The translations under genes and the position numbers were made by a program. From Prado023 sp964638055 (GTDB lineage: Bacteria > Actinomycetota > Actinomycetes > S36-B12 > CAIYMF01): a stretch of DNA of 15,804 nucleotides. Positions 1 through 6,623 of this stretch are shown here, in pieces (within the stretch, counting starts at the first letter, position 1; every line of letters begins with the position of its first letter). The notes below the pieces were generated by a model. It worked only from the letters and a program-made list of their open reading frames with translations. It had not been told where the DNA came from and did not search any database. Location of the stretch: the NCBI GenBank assembly GCA_964638055.1, contig CAZWXF010000065.1, positions 1 through 15,804 on the forward strand, written 5' to 3'.

Positions 1-76
1 CCCGCCGGTCGAGCCCGTCGAGCCCCCGCCGGTCGAGCCCCCGCCGGTCGAGCCCCCGCCGGTCGAGCCCGTCGAG
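1..76. repeat. GC-rich tandem repeat of GGTCGAGCCC units inside the thioesterase 3' end
   Basis: Five copies of GGTCGAGCCC are spaced by CCGCC or joined to GTCGAG, and the tract ends in GTCGAGACC. The dominant period is 15 bases, so on the minus strand it reads in frame as STGGG. The same core (GGTCGAGCCCGTCGAGACC and its complement) forms the block at 10411-10700, so this is one interspersed family. It may extend left of the window. Confidence 0.8.
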
Positions 77-600
77 ACCAAGGGGGACCGGACATCGGGC
101 ACCGCATCGCCCGATCCGACGGCAGCCGCCGCATGCGAGGGGACGCGGGCACCCTCGAACGCGGCCCGATGCGAAGGCGATGGTGGGCCTGGCACGCGAC
201 TGTCCCGGTCCACGTAGACGTGGGTCCACTGCCCGTACGCCGCGATCCGGTCGTCGCCCTCGGCGAAGACGCCGAGCTCGTAGCCCACGCTGGTGCGGCC
301 CAGGTGGGCCACCCGCAGGCCGATCGTCACCGGCCGGGGGAACCCGACCTCGCCGAAGTACACGCAGCGCGACTCCGCGACGACCCCGATCACGTCCGCG
401 GTCACGGGATCGACTCCGGTCACGCCCGCGAGCCAGCCGTTGATCGCCGTGTCGAAGAGCTGGAAGTACGTCGCATTGTTCAGGTGCCCGTACATGTCGT
501 TGTCGGACCAGCGTGTGGTGACCGGCCAGAGGACCGGGAAGTCGGATCTGCTCAGCGCTCGCTCCCGCGCGTGCCGTGGCCCGGGTGCCGGGGTGGTCAT
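1..600 (-). CDS. Hotdog-fold acyl-CoA thioesterase (4HBT family), C-terminus off the window edge
   Basis: Read on the minus strand from ATG at 600-598, the frame stays open for exactly 200 codons to base 1. The family hydrolyses acyl-CoA thioesters in the cytoplasm. Residues 31-45 carry the 4HBT signature WSDNDMYGHLNNATY, with Asp35 in the position of the catalytic acid of 4-hydroxybenzoyl-CoA thioesterase. The body of the fold ends near residue 135 (GQWTHVYVDRD). A purine-rich Shine-Dalgarno (complement of 608-616) precedes the start. From about residue 150 the protein is atypical: an Ala/Val-rich stretch, then STG and STGGG units that are simply the DNA repeat at 1-76 read through. Family members usually stop near 140-160 residues, so the tail is extra and no stop is seen in the window. 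The substrate cannot be told. The family call is firm and the true 3' end unknown. Confidence 0.85.
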   Translation of the reverse strand, partial: MTTPAPGPRHARERALSRSDFPVLWPVTTRWSDNDMYGHLNNATYFQLFDTAINGWLAGVTGVDPVTADVIGVVAESRCVYFGEVGFPRPVTIGLRVAHLGRTSVGYELGVFAEGDDRIAAYGQWTHVYVDRDSRVPGPPSPSHRAAFEGARVPSHAAAAVGSGDAVPDVRSPLVSTGSTGGGSTGGGSTGGGSTGSTGG

Positions 601-841
601 CGTGGTTCCTGCCTCCGCCCTTGCGTCGGTGCCTCCTGCCGCGCCGTGAGCTCGACCTGCGGGGCTTCCGGCCGTGATGGTGCCACGTTACCGGCGGGTG
701 CCGAGCGGGCTGCAGGGCCGGCGATCCGGCCGTGCCTGTCGGCCGATTCTGCGGACCCATTCCGTGGGCCAAGCAGCGTGGCCCGACGATGCCCAGCGCT
801 GGCGTCCTGCGCCAGCCCGCTGACACGTACCCTTGACCATC
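601..841. other. Divergent spacer between thioesterase and prfB
   Basis: The 241 bases between the two divergent starts contain no convincing gene. Toward prfB there is the -10 box described separately. Toward the thioesterase, TAACGT (complement of 685-690) fits the TANNNT -10 pattern but has no recognisable -35 and would give a leader of about 78 bases, so I hold it only as weak. The thioesterase Shine-Dalgarno is the complement of 608-616. Confidence 0.4.
828..833 (+). promoter_or_regulatory. -10 box for a probably leaderless prfB transcript
   Basis: TACCCT fits the actinobacterial TANNNT -10 pattern and ends 8 bases before the ATG at 842. Transcription would therefore begin at or next to the start codon. 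No clear -35 is seen. There is also no Shine-Dalgarno before 842, which agrees with leaderless translation and favours 842 over the in-frame TTG at 833, which overlaps this box. Confidence 0.45.
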
Positions 842-1948
842 ATGGCGATCGACTTCCCCGAGGCCCTTGCCGGCCTCGAATCGACCCTGTCGAGCATCGA
901 GCAGGTGCTCGACCTGTCGGCGATGCGCGCGGAGATCGCCGACCTCGAGCGCCAGGCCTCTGCTCCCGACCTCTGGAACGACCCCGCCCAGGCGCAGAAG
1001 GTGACCTCCCGGCTGTCCTTCGTCCAGGGCGAGGTGCGCAGGGTCACCGGCCTTCGCTCGCGCGTGGACGACCTGCCGATCCTCGTCGAGCTCGCGCAGG
1101 CCGAGTCCGACGCCGACTCACTGGCCGAGGCCGAGCGCGAGCTCGCCGATCTGCAGCACGCGGTGGCCGAGCTCGAGGTCCGCACGCTGCTGTCGGGGGA
1201 GTACGACCCGCGCGAGGCGCTGGTCACGATCCGCTCCGAGGCCGGCGGGGTCGATGCCGCGGACTGGGCCGAGATGCTGCTGCGGATGTACACCCGCTAC
1301 TGCGAGCGCCACTCCTGGCCGTTCGAGGTCTACGACATCTCCTACGCCGAGGAGGCCGGCATCAAGTCTGCCACCTTCGCGGTGAAGGTCCCCTACGCCT
1401 ATGGCACGCTCTCGGTCGAGCAGGGGACCCACCGGCTGGTCCGCATCAGCCCGTTCGACAACCAGGGCCGCCGCCAGACCTCGTTCGCCGGGGTGGAGGT
1501 GCTGCCCGTGACCGAGCAGACCGACCATGTCGACATCCCGGAGAACGAGATCCGCATCGACGTGTTCCGTTCGTCGGGCCCGGGGGGCCAGAGCGTGAAC
1601 ACGACCGACTCGGCGGTCCGTGTCACGCACCTGCCCACGGGCATCGTGGTGAGCTGCCAGAACGAGAAGTCCCAGATCCAGAACCGGGCCGCTGCGATGC
1701 GCGTGCTGGAGGCGCGCCTGCTGGAGCGCCGACGGCTGGAGGAACGCGCCGAGATGGACGCGCTGAAGGGCGACACATCAGGTTCTTGGGGAAACCAGAT
1801 GCGCTCCTATGTATTGCATCCCTATCAGATGGTCAAGGATCTGCGAACGGAGTTCGAGACTGGGAACACCTCGGCCGTGCTCGACGGGGAGATCGATGGC
1901 TTCGTCGAGGCTGGTATTCGGTGGCGGCGCACCGCCGGCGGAGCGTGA
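842..1948 (+). CDS. prfB: Peptide chain release factor 2
   Basis: The 368-residue protein recognises UGA and UAA stop codons on the ribosome and triggers peptidyl-tRNA hydrolysis. Residues 203-205 are SPF, the tripeptide that sets RF2 specificity. Residues 248-250 are the universal GGQ, whose glutamine is the methylation target in E. coli, in the context RSSGPGGQSVNTTDS. The N-terminal 110 residues are the usual helical domain. ATG 842 is preferred because of the -10 box just upstream; an in-frame TTG at 833 would add three residues. The frame is continuous from start to stop, so the programmed +1 frameshift with in-frame UGA that autoregulates RF2 in E. coli is absent. The gene itself ends in TGA. 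It heads the prfB-ftsE-ftsX-peptidase-smpB order; the 88-base gap to ftsE may hold a second promoter, but I see no strong one. Confidence 0.97.
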   Translation: MAIDFPEALAGLESTLSSIEQVLDLSAMRAEIADLERQASAPDLWNDPAQAQKVTSRLSFVQGEVRRVTGLRSRVDDLPILVELAQAESDADSLAEAERELADLQHAVAELEVRTLLSGEYDPREALVTIRSEAGGVDAADWAEMLLRMYTRYCERHSWPFEVYDISYAEEAGIKSATFAVKVPYAYGTLSVEQGTHRLVRISPFDNQGRRQTSFAGVEVLPVTEQTDHVDIPENEIRIDVFRSSGPGGQSVNTTDSAVRVTHLPTGIVVSCQNEKSQIQNRAAAMRVLEARLLERRRLEERAEMDALKGDTSGSWGNQMRSYVLHPYQMVKDLRTEFETGNTSAVLDGEIDGFVEAGIRWRRTAGGA

Positions 1949-2036
1949 TCTTCTCGGAGGGCCGCGACATGCGGCGTAGACTCCCGCTCGGGCGGTCCGC
2001 CGACCCTCCGGTTCCCCTTGCCCGCGGAGCGACGCA

Positions 2037-2726
2037 GTGATCCGACTCGCCAACGTCACCAAGCACTACCCCAATCAGGTGCGTCCGGCGCTGCACGACG
2101 TGAGCATCGACATCGCCCGCGGGGAGTTCGCCTTCCTCGTCGGCGCCTCCGGGTCCGGCAAGTCCACGATGCTGCGCCTGGTGCTGCGCGAGGACCGTCC
2201 CACCAGCGGCGAGGTGCTGGTGGCGGGCAAGGATCTCGTTCGTCTGCCGAACTGGAAGGTGCCGCACCTGCGCCGCCAGATCGGCGCGGTGTTCCAGGAC
2301 TTCCGTCTTCTGCCCAACAAGACGGTCGCCGAGAACGTGGCCTTCGCCCTGCAGGTGATCGGCAAGCCCAACGCGCACATCCGGGCTGTCGTGCCCGAGG
2401 TGCTGGAGCTCGTGGGGCTCTCGGGCAAGGAGAGCCGCTTCCCCGACGAGCTGTCCGGGGGGGAGCAGCAGCGTGTGGCGGTGGCGCGGGCCTTCGTCAA
2501 CCGGCCGATGATCCTCATCGCCGACGAGCCGACGGGCAACCTCGATCCGGCTACGAGCGTGGGGATCATGCGCCTGCTCGACCGGATCAACCGCACGGGC
2601 ACGACGGTCCTCATGGCCACCCACGACGCCGCGGTCGTCGACCAGATGCGCAAGCGCGTCATCGAGCTGGAGCACGGCCACGTCGTGCGCGACCAGTCTC
2701 GCGGGGTGTACGGGGCGATGCGGTGA
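2037..2726 (+). CDS. ftsE: Cell division ATP-binding protein FtsE
   Basis: This is the 229-residue ABC ATPase of the FtsEX complex, which acts at the division septum to gate peptidoglycan hydrolases. Walker A is GASGSGKST (36-44), the Q-loop glutamine is Q87 (FQDFRLLPNKT), the signature is LSGGEQQRV (139-147), and Walker B is ILIADEPTG (159-167). All ATP-binding and hydrolysis residues are intact. FNKTV-type wording after the Q-loop and the short length are typical of FtsE rather than LolD or MacB-type ATPases. The start is GTG with GGAG at 2026-2029, seven bases upstream. It lies 25 bases before ftsX, in the same transcript by spacing. I am very sure of this call. Confidence 0.97.
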   Translation: MIRLANVTKHYPNQVRPALHDVSIDIARGEFAFLVGASGSGKSTMLRLVLREDRPTSGEVLVAGKDLVRLPNWKVPHLRRQIGAVFQDFRLLPNKTVAENVAFALQVIGKPNAHIRAVVPEVLELVGLSGKESRFPDELSGGEQQRVAVARAFVNRPMILIADEPTGNLDPATSVGIMRLLDRINRTGTTVLMATHDAAVVDQMRKRVIELEHGHVVRDQSRGVYGAMR

Positions 2727-2751
2727 GGGCCGCGGTGGAGGGAGGCTCCCC

Positions 2752-3660
2752 GTGCGGGTGAGGTTCGTCCTGGCAGAGGTGTACACCGGGGTCCGCCGGA
2801 ACCTGACGATGACGATCGCGGTCGTCATCACGGTCGCCGTCTCGCTGGCCCTCTTCGGCGCGGGTCTGATGGTTCGCTCCCAGGTCTCGCTGATGAAGGA
2901 CTACTGGTACGACAAGGTCCAGGTCTCGATCTACCTGTGCGGCGAGACCTCGGAGGTCATCTCGTGCACGGAGGGCTCGGTGGCCCCTGCCCAGCGCGAC
3001 CAGATCCGCTCGGACCTGGAGTCCTTGCGCCCGCTCGTCCAGGAGGTCTACTACGAGTCGTCCGCCGAGGCGTACGCGCGCTTCTCCGAGCAGTTCAAGG
3101 GCGCCCCCATCGTTGCCTCCGTGACGGCCGATCAGATGCCCGAGTCGTTCCGCGTGAAGCTGTCCGACCCGACCAAGTACGACGTGATCGCCAGCGCCTT
3201 CACCGGGAGGGCCGGGGTCGACACCGTCAACGACCAGCGGCGCGTCCTGGACAAGCTCTTCGCGATACTCAACGGCTTCCAGACCGGTGCGCTGGTCATC
3301 GCGGCGATGATGCTGCTGGCCACGGTCCTGCTGGTGGCCAACACGATCAGGGTGGCTGCGTTCAGCAGGCGCCGGGAGACCGGGATCATGCGGCTGGTCG
3401 GCGCCTCGAACTTCTACATCCAGCTGCCGTTCCTGCTGGAGGCCGCCCTCGCGGCGGCCATAGGGGCGGTCGTGGCGATCGGCCTGCTGGCGATGCTCAA
3501 GGTCGTCCTCGTCGACGGGGTCCTCATGCCCAGCTTCCAGTTCACCAACTTCGTAGGGTGGGACGTGGTCGGTCAGGTGTCCCTCATCGTCATGGTGACG
3601 GGCATCGCGCTGGCCTCCGTCGCGGCACTGGCGACCTCGCGACGCTACCTCAAGGTATGA
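2752..3660 (+). CDS. ftsX: Cell division permease FtsX
   Basis: FtsX is the membrane partner of FtsE; its extracellular loop transmits ATPase state to cell-wall hydrolases. The 302-residue protein shows the family layout: a short cytoplasmic N-terminus, helix 1 at about 20-42, a large extracellular domain at about 43-175, then helices at about 178-200, 225-250 and 272-295. The charged cytoplasmic loop FSRRRETGIMRLVGAS (204-219) is the classic FtsX contact region for FtsE. Two cysteines in the extracellular domain (C63, C72) are close enough to form a disulphide, which is inference. The GTG start has a strong GGAGGGAGG at 2737-2745, six bases upstream. The next gene, 31 bases downstream, is the likely controlled hydrolase. 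Confidence 0.96.
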   Translation: MRVRFVLAEVYTGVRRNLTMTIAVVITVAVSLALFGAGLMVRSQVSLMKDYWYDKVQVSIYLCGETSEVISCTEGSVAPAQRDQIRSDLESLRPLVQEVYYESSAEAYARFSEQFKGAPIVASVTADQMPESFRVKLSDPTKYDVIASAFTGRAGVDTVNDQRRVLDKLFAILNGFQTGALVIAAMMLLATVLLVANTIRVAAFSRRRETGIMRLVGASNFYIQLPFLLEAALAAAIGAVVAIGLLAMLKVVLVDGVLMPSFQFTNFVGWDVVGQVSLIVMVTGIALASVAALATSRRYLKV

Positions 3661-3691
3661 CGGCGATGCAGCCAGCGGTGCGGGAGGCCCC

Positions 3692-4984
3692 ATGACTCGG
3701 CCAGCTGTCCGGTCGGGACGCGCGAGGTCGAACGGCGCCCGCCGGCCGGGCGTGGCACTGCTCGCCGCGATCGCACTGGTGCTGTCCCTGCTGCCCGCAC
3801 TGACCGCGACGGCGGACATCGAGGACGACGCCAAGCGGGTCGACGAGAAGCTGGCCGCCGTCAGCGACGACCTCGTCGAAGCCAACGCCGAGGTCGCCAA
3901 GGCCGTCGCCGCTCTCAACGATGCCCAGGCCAAGCTTCCCGCCGCCCAGCGCGAGCTGGCCTCCGCCCAGCGCGCGGAGACCGACGCCAACACTGCGAAC
4001 GACCGGGCCAGCTCCGACCTCGTGCAGGCCACCGAGGCCGCGGAAGCAGCGGAGGCCGAGCGCAGGCAGGTGGAGTCCCAGATCGCGGATCTGCAGGGGA
4101 GGGTGGGGAACCTGGCTCGTGAGGTCTACCAGAACGGGGCTTTCTCGGACTTCGACCTGCTCGTGACCTCCGACTCGCCGACCGAGCTCGCGGATCGGGC
4201 GGCCGCCCTGGACGCCGTCTCCCGGGCGAACAACCAGACGCTGGCCCAGATGGCGGCAGTGCGCGCGGACCTCGCCCTCAAGGAGGCCCGGCTTCAGGTG
4301 CTCCGCGACGATGTCGACCAGAAGAAGCGCCTGGCTTCCGTGGCACTGGTCGCCGCCCAGGACGCGCGTCGGGACGCGACCGCAGCCAAGGCCAGGGTCG
4401 ACGAGCTGGTGGCGGCGAGGAAGGCCGCGCTGGCGACGGCGGACCGGGAGCGCAAGTCGGTTCTCTCCCAGTACCGGTCGCTGCGCTCCGAGCAGATGCG
4501 CATCGCCAACCTGATCGCCGCCGAGGCTGCCCGCCAGGCCAACGGAGATCTCGGGTTCACCCCCACAGGGAGCGACGGCTTCACCTGGCCGCTGGCCGGC
4601 GCGAGGATGACCCAGGACGTGGGTCCGCGCGTCCACCCCGTGTACGGCTACCGGTCCTGCCACACCGGGGTGGACCTCGCGGCTGCCTCGGGGTCGCCGA
4701 TCCACGCCACGGCCGCCGGGATCGTGGTGTCGGTCGCCTCTGGGGGCCCCTACGGCAACCACAGCCTGATCGCGCACGGCAACGGCACCTTCTCGATGTA
4801 TGCCCACCAGTCACGCGTCGGTGTGAGCGTGGGCCAGCGAGTGAAGGCGGGGGAGGTCATCGGCTACGTGGGATCGACCGGGTACGTGACCGGGCCCCAC
4901 CTGCACTTCGAGATCCACATCGGCAGCCAGCCGTACAACCCCATGGGCTGGTTCGGCGGCGCCAGGACCCCGGTCACCTGCTGA
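3692..4984 (+). CDS. Secreted coiled-coil M23 (LytM) peptidoglycan endopeptidase linked to FtsEX
   Basis: The 430-residue protein has a signal peptide (basic 1-19, hydrophobic 20-38, likely cleavage after ALTATA at 41), then a long Ala/Glu/Arg-rich coiled coil at about 44-285. Its C-terminal M23 domain spans about 295-425. Metal ligands are all present: H324 and D328 in HTGVDL, and H403/H405 in HLHFEI. It should therefore be an active zinc endopeptidase cleaving peptidoglycan cross-bridges outside the cell. The layout is that of EnvC in E. coli, but EnvC has lost its zinc site and works as an activator, whereas this protein keeps it. Position directly after ftsX suggests that the coiled coil docks on the FtsX loop, as for PcsB in streptococci or RipC in mycobacteria; that is inference. 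GGGAGG at 3682-3687 lies four bases before the ATG. The stop overlaps the smpB start (TGATG). Confidence 0.93.
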   Translation: MTRPAVRSGRARSNGARRPGVALLAAIALVLSLLPALTATADIEDDAKRVDEKLAAVSDDLVEANAEVAKAVAALNDAQAKLPAAQRELASAQRAETDANTANDRASSDLVQATEAAEAAEAERRQVESQIADLQGRVGNLAREVYQNGAFSDFDLLVTSDSPTELADRAAALDAVSRANNQTLAQMAAVRADLALKEARLQVLRDDVDQKKRLASVALVAAQDARRDATAAKARVDELVAARKAALATADRERKSVLSQYRSLRSEQMRIANLIAAEAARQANGDLGFTPTGSDGFTWPLAGARMTQDVGPRVHPVYGYRSCHTGVDLAAASGSPIHATAAGIVVSVASGGPYGNHSLIAHGNGTFSMYAHQSRVGVSVGQRVKAGEVIGYVGSTGYVTGPHLHFEIHIGSQPYNPMGWFGGARTPVTC

Positions 4985-5460
4985 TGCCTCGCGAGACAGG
5001 GCGGCGAATGATCGCCCAGAACAGGAAGGCGCGCCACGACTACCACATCGACGCCACCTACGAGGCCGGGATCGTGCTCGTCGGAACGGAGGTCAAGTCG
5101 CTGCGCGCCGGTCGGGCCAGCCTGGTCGATGCCTTCGCCCAGTTCACGGGCAACGAGCTGTTCCTGCACGGCCTGCACATCCCGGAGTACGCACAGGGGA
5201 CCTGGACCAACCACGCGCCGCGGCGCGTGCGCAAGCTCCTGCTCAAGCACGCCGAGCTCGACCGGCTCCAGCGAAAGGCCGTCGACCCGGGCGTGACGAT
5301 CGTGCCGCTGGCCCTGTACTTCAAGGACGGGTACGCGAAGGTCGAGATCGCCTTGGCCCGGGGCCGCAGGGCCTACGACAAGCGCAACGCACTGGCCGAG
5401 CGGGACGCGAAGCGCGACATTGCCAAGGCGATGGGACGCCACCTCAAACGCGGGGAGTGA
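4984..5460 (+). CDS. smpB: SsrA-binding protein SmpB
   Basis: SmpB delivers tmRNA to stalled ribosomes for trans-translation and tagging of the incomplete peptide. The 158-residue length is normal. The N-terminus carries IAQNRKARHDYHIDATYEAG, followed by LVGTEVKSLRAGRASLVDAF, both hallmark blocks. The middle has RKLLLKHAELDRL, and the basic C-terminal tail (GRRAYDKRNALAERDAKRDIAKAMGRHLKRGE region, 131-158) is the part that occupies the mRNA channel. ATG 4984 shares a base with the peptidase stop, and no clear Shine-Dalgarno is visible, so translation is probably coupled. ATG 5008-region alternatives would trim conserved N-terminal residues. No tmRNA gene (ssrA) is recognisable downstream within the window. 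Confidence 0.97.
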   Translation: MPRETGRRMIAQNRKARHDYHIDATYEAGIVLVGTEVKSLRAGRASLVDAFAQFTGNELFLHGLHIPEYAQGTWTNHAPRRVRKLLLKHAELDRLQRKAVDPGVTIVPLALYFKDGYAKVEIALARGRRAYDKRNALAERDAKRDIAKAMGRHLKRGE

Positions 5461-5507
5461 GCCCGCGAGCAGTGGTGCTCGGGGGTCGGCGGGGGCATGC
5501 TGGGTGC

Positions 5508-6623
5508 ATGGCCGAGCAGGCCCTGGCCCTGATGGGCACTGACGAGGTGGCGTGGCCGACGACGTGGTGGCACGCGCTGCCCGACGGACGCGTGCAGTGC
5601 GACCTGTGCCCGCGGGCGTGCCGGCTGCACGAGGGCCAGCGGGGACTGTGCTTCGTGCGTGCCCGCCAGGACGACCGGATCGTCCTGACCACCTACGGCC
5701 GGTCCTCCGGCTACTGCCTGGACCCGATCGAGAAGAAGCCGCTGAACCACTTCCTCCCCGGTACATCGGTGCTCAGCTTCGGCACCGCCGGCTGCAACCT
5801 GACGTGCAAGTTCTGCCAGAACTGGGACATCTCGAAGTCCCGCGACATCGACACCCTCGCCGATTCCGCCTCGCCCGAGCGGATCGCACAGGCTGCACAG
5901 AGCCTAGGGGCGGCCAGCGTCGCGTTCACGTACAACGATCCGACGATCTTCGCCGAGTACGCCATCGACACGGCGATCGCATGCTATGAGCGTGGTGTGC
6001 GTACCGTCGCCGTGACGGCGGGCTACATCATGCCCGAGCCCCGGGTCGCCTTCTACGAGCACATGGACGCGGCCAACATCGATCTCAAGGGCTTCACCGA
6101 GGACTTCTATCGCAAGGTCTGCGGAGCCGAGCTCGCCCGGGTCCTGGACACCATCGAGTACGTCGTCACGCAGACCGACTGCTGGGTCGAGCTGACCAAC
6201 CTGCTCATCCCGACGAAGAACGACTCCGACGAGGAGATCGACGCGATGACCCGATGGGTCGTCGAGCACTGCGGCCCGGACGTGCCGATGCACTTCACAG
6301 CGTTCCACCCCGACTGGAAGATGAAGGACCTGCCGCGCACCCCGGGGGCGACGCTGAGCCGGGCCCACGAGATCGCGAAGGCCAACGGGGTGCGGTTCGC
6401 CTACACAGGCAACGTCCACGACAGGGAGGGCGGGACGACGCGCTGCCAGTCGTGCGGCGAGGCCGTGATCGTGCGCGACTGGTTCGACATCGTCTCCTAC
6501 CGCCTCGACGACTCGGGACGCTGCCGGCGCTGCGGGACCACCCTGGCGGGCGTCTTCGACGGCCCGGTAGGCCGTTGGGGCCGAAGGCGAGTGCCGGTAC
6601 GGCTGGCCGAGGTCGTGCGGTGA
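5508..6623 (+). CDS. amrS: AmmeMemoRadiSam system radical SAM enzyme
   Basis: The 371-residue protein belongs to the radical SAM family that co-occurs with MEMO and AMMECR1 homologues; its substrate is, to my knowledge, unestablished. The 4Fe-4S ligands are C96, C100 and C103 in CNLTCKFC, the CX3CX2C motif. An N-terminal cysteine cluster (CDLCPRACRLHEGQRGLC) precedes it, as does IEKKPLNHFLPGT, both typical of the family. The C-terminus adds two CxxC knuckles (CQSCGE and CRRCGT), consistent with a zinc-ribbon or extra cluster. Start choice is open: GTG 5457 overlaps the smpB stop as GTGA, but its extra 17 residues look unlike the family, so I take ATG 5508; neither has a strong Shine-Dalgarno. 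The next gene overlaps this stop by four bases, indicating one operon and probable joint function. Confidence 0.92.
   Translation: MAEQALALMGTDEVAWPTTWWHALPDGRVQCDLCPRACRLHEGQRGLCFVRARQDDRIVLTTYGRSSGYCLDPIEKKPLNHFLPGTSVLSFGTAGCNLTCKFCQNWDISKSRDIDTLADSASPERIAQAAQSLGAASVAFTYNDPTIFAEYAIDTAIACYERGVRTVAVTAGYIMPEPRVAFYEHMDAANIDLKGFTEDFYRKVCGAELARVLDTIEYVVTQTDCWVELTNLLIPTKNDSDEEIDAMTRWVVEHCGPDVPMHFTAFHPDWKMKDLPRTPGATLSRAHEIAKANGVRFAYTGNVHDREGGTTRCQSCGEAVIVRDWFDIVSYRLDDSGRCRRCGTTLAGVFDGPVGRWGRRRVPVRLAEVVR

Noticed and set aside
133..2040. Long + strand open frame of 635 codons
   Set aside because: It is in a different frame from prfB, is Arg/Gly/Pro/Ala-rich without any motif, and covers both the antisense of the thioesterase and the prfB body; it is a high-GC shadow.
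2659..4807. Long minus-strand open frames opposite ftsX and the M23 peptidase
   Set aside because: They lie antisense to genes with complete catalytic or structural motifs and show no recognisable domain; high GC content makes such frames expected.
5457..5507. GTG 5457 as the start of the radical SAM gene
   Set aside because: The GTGA overlap with smpB is attractive, but the extra residues are unlike the family N-terminus and the GGGGAG is only a few bases away. ATG 5508 places the start close to the conserved WWH...CDLC region. Not fully excluded.
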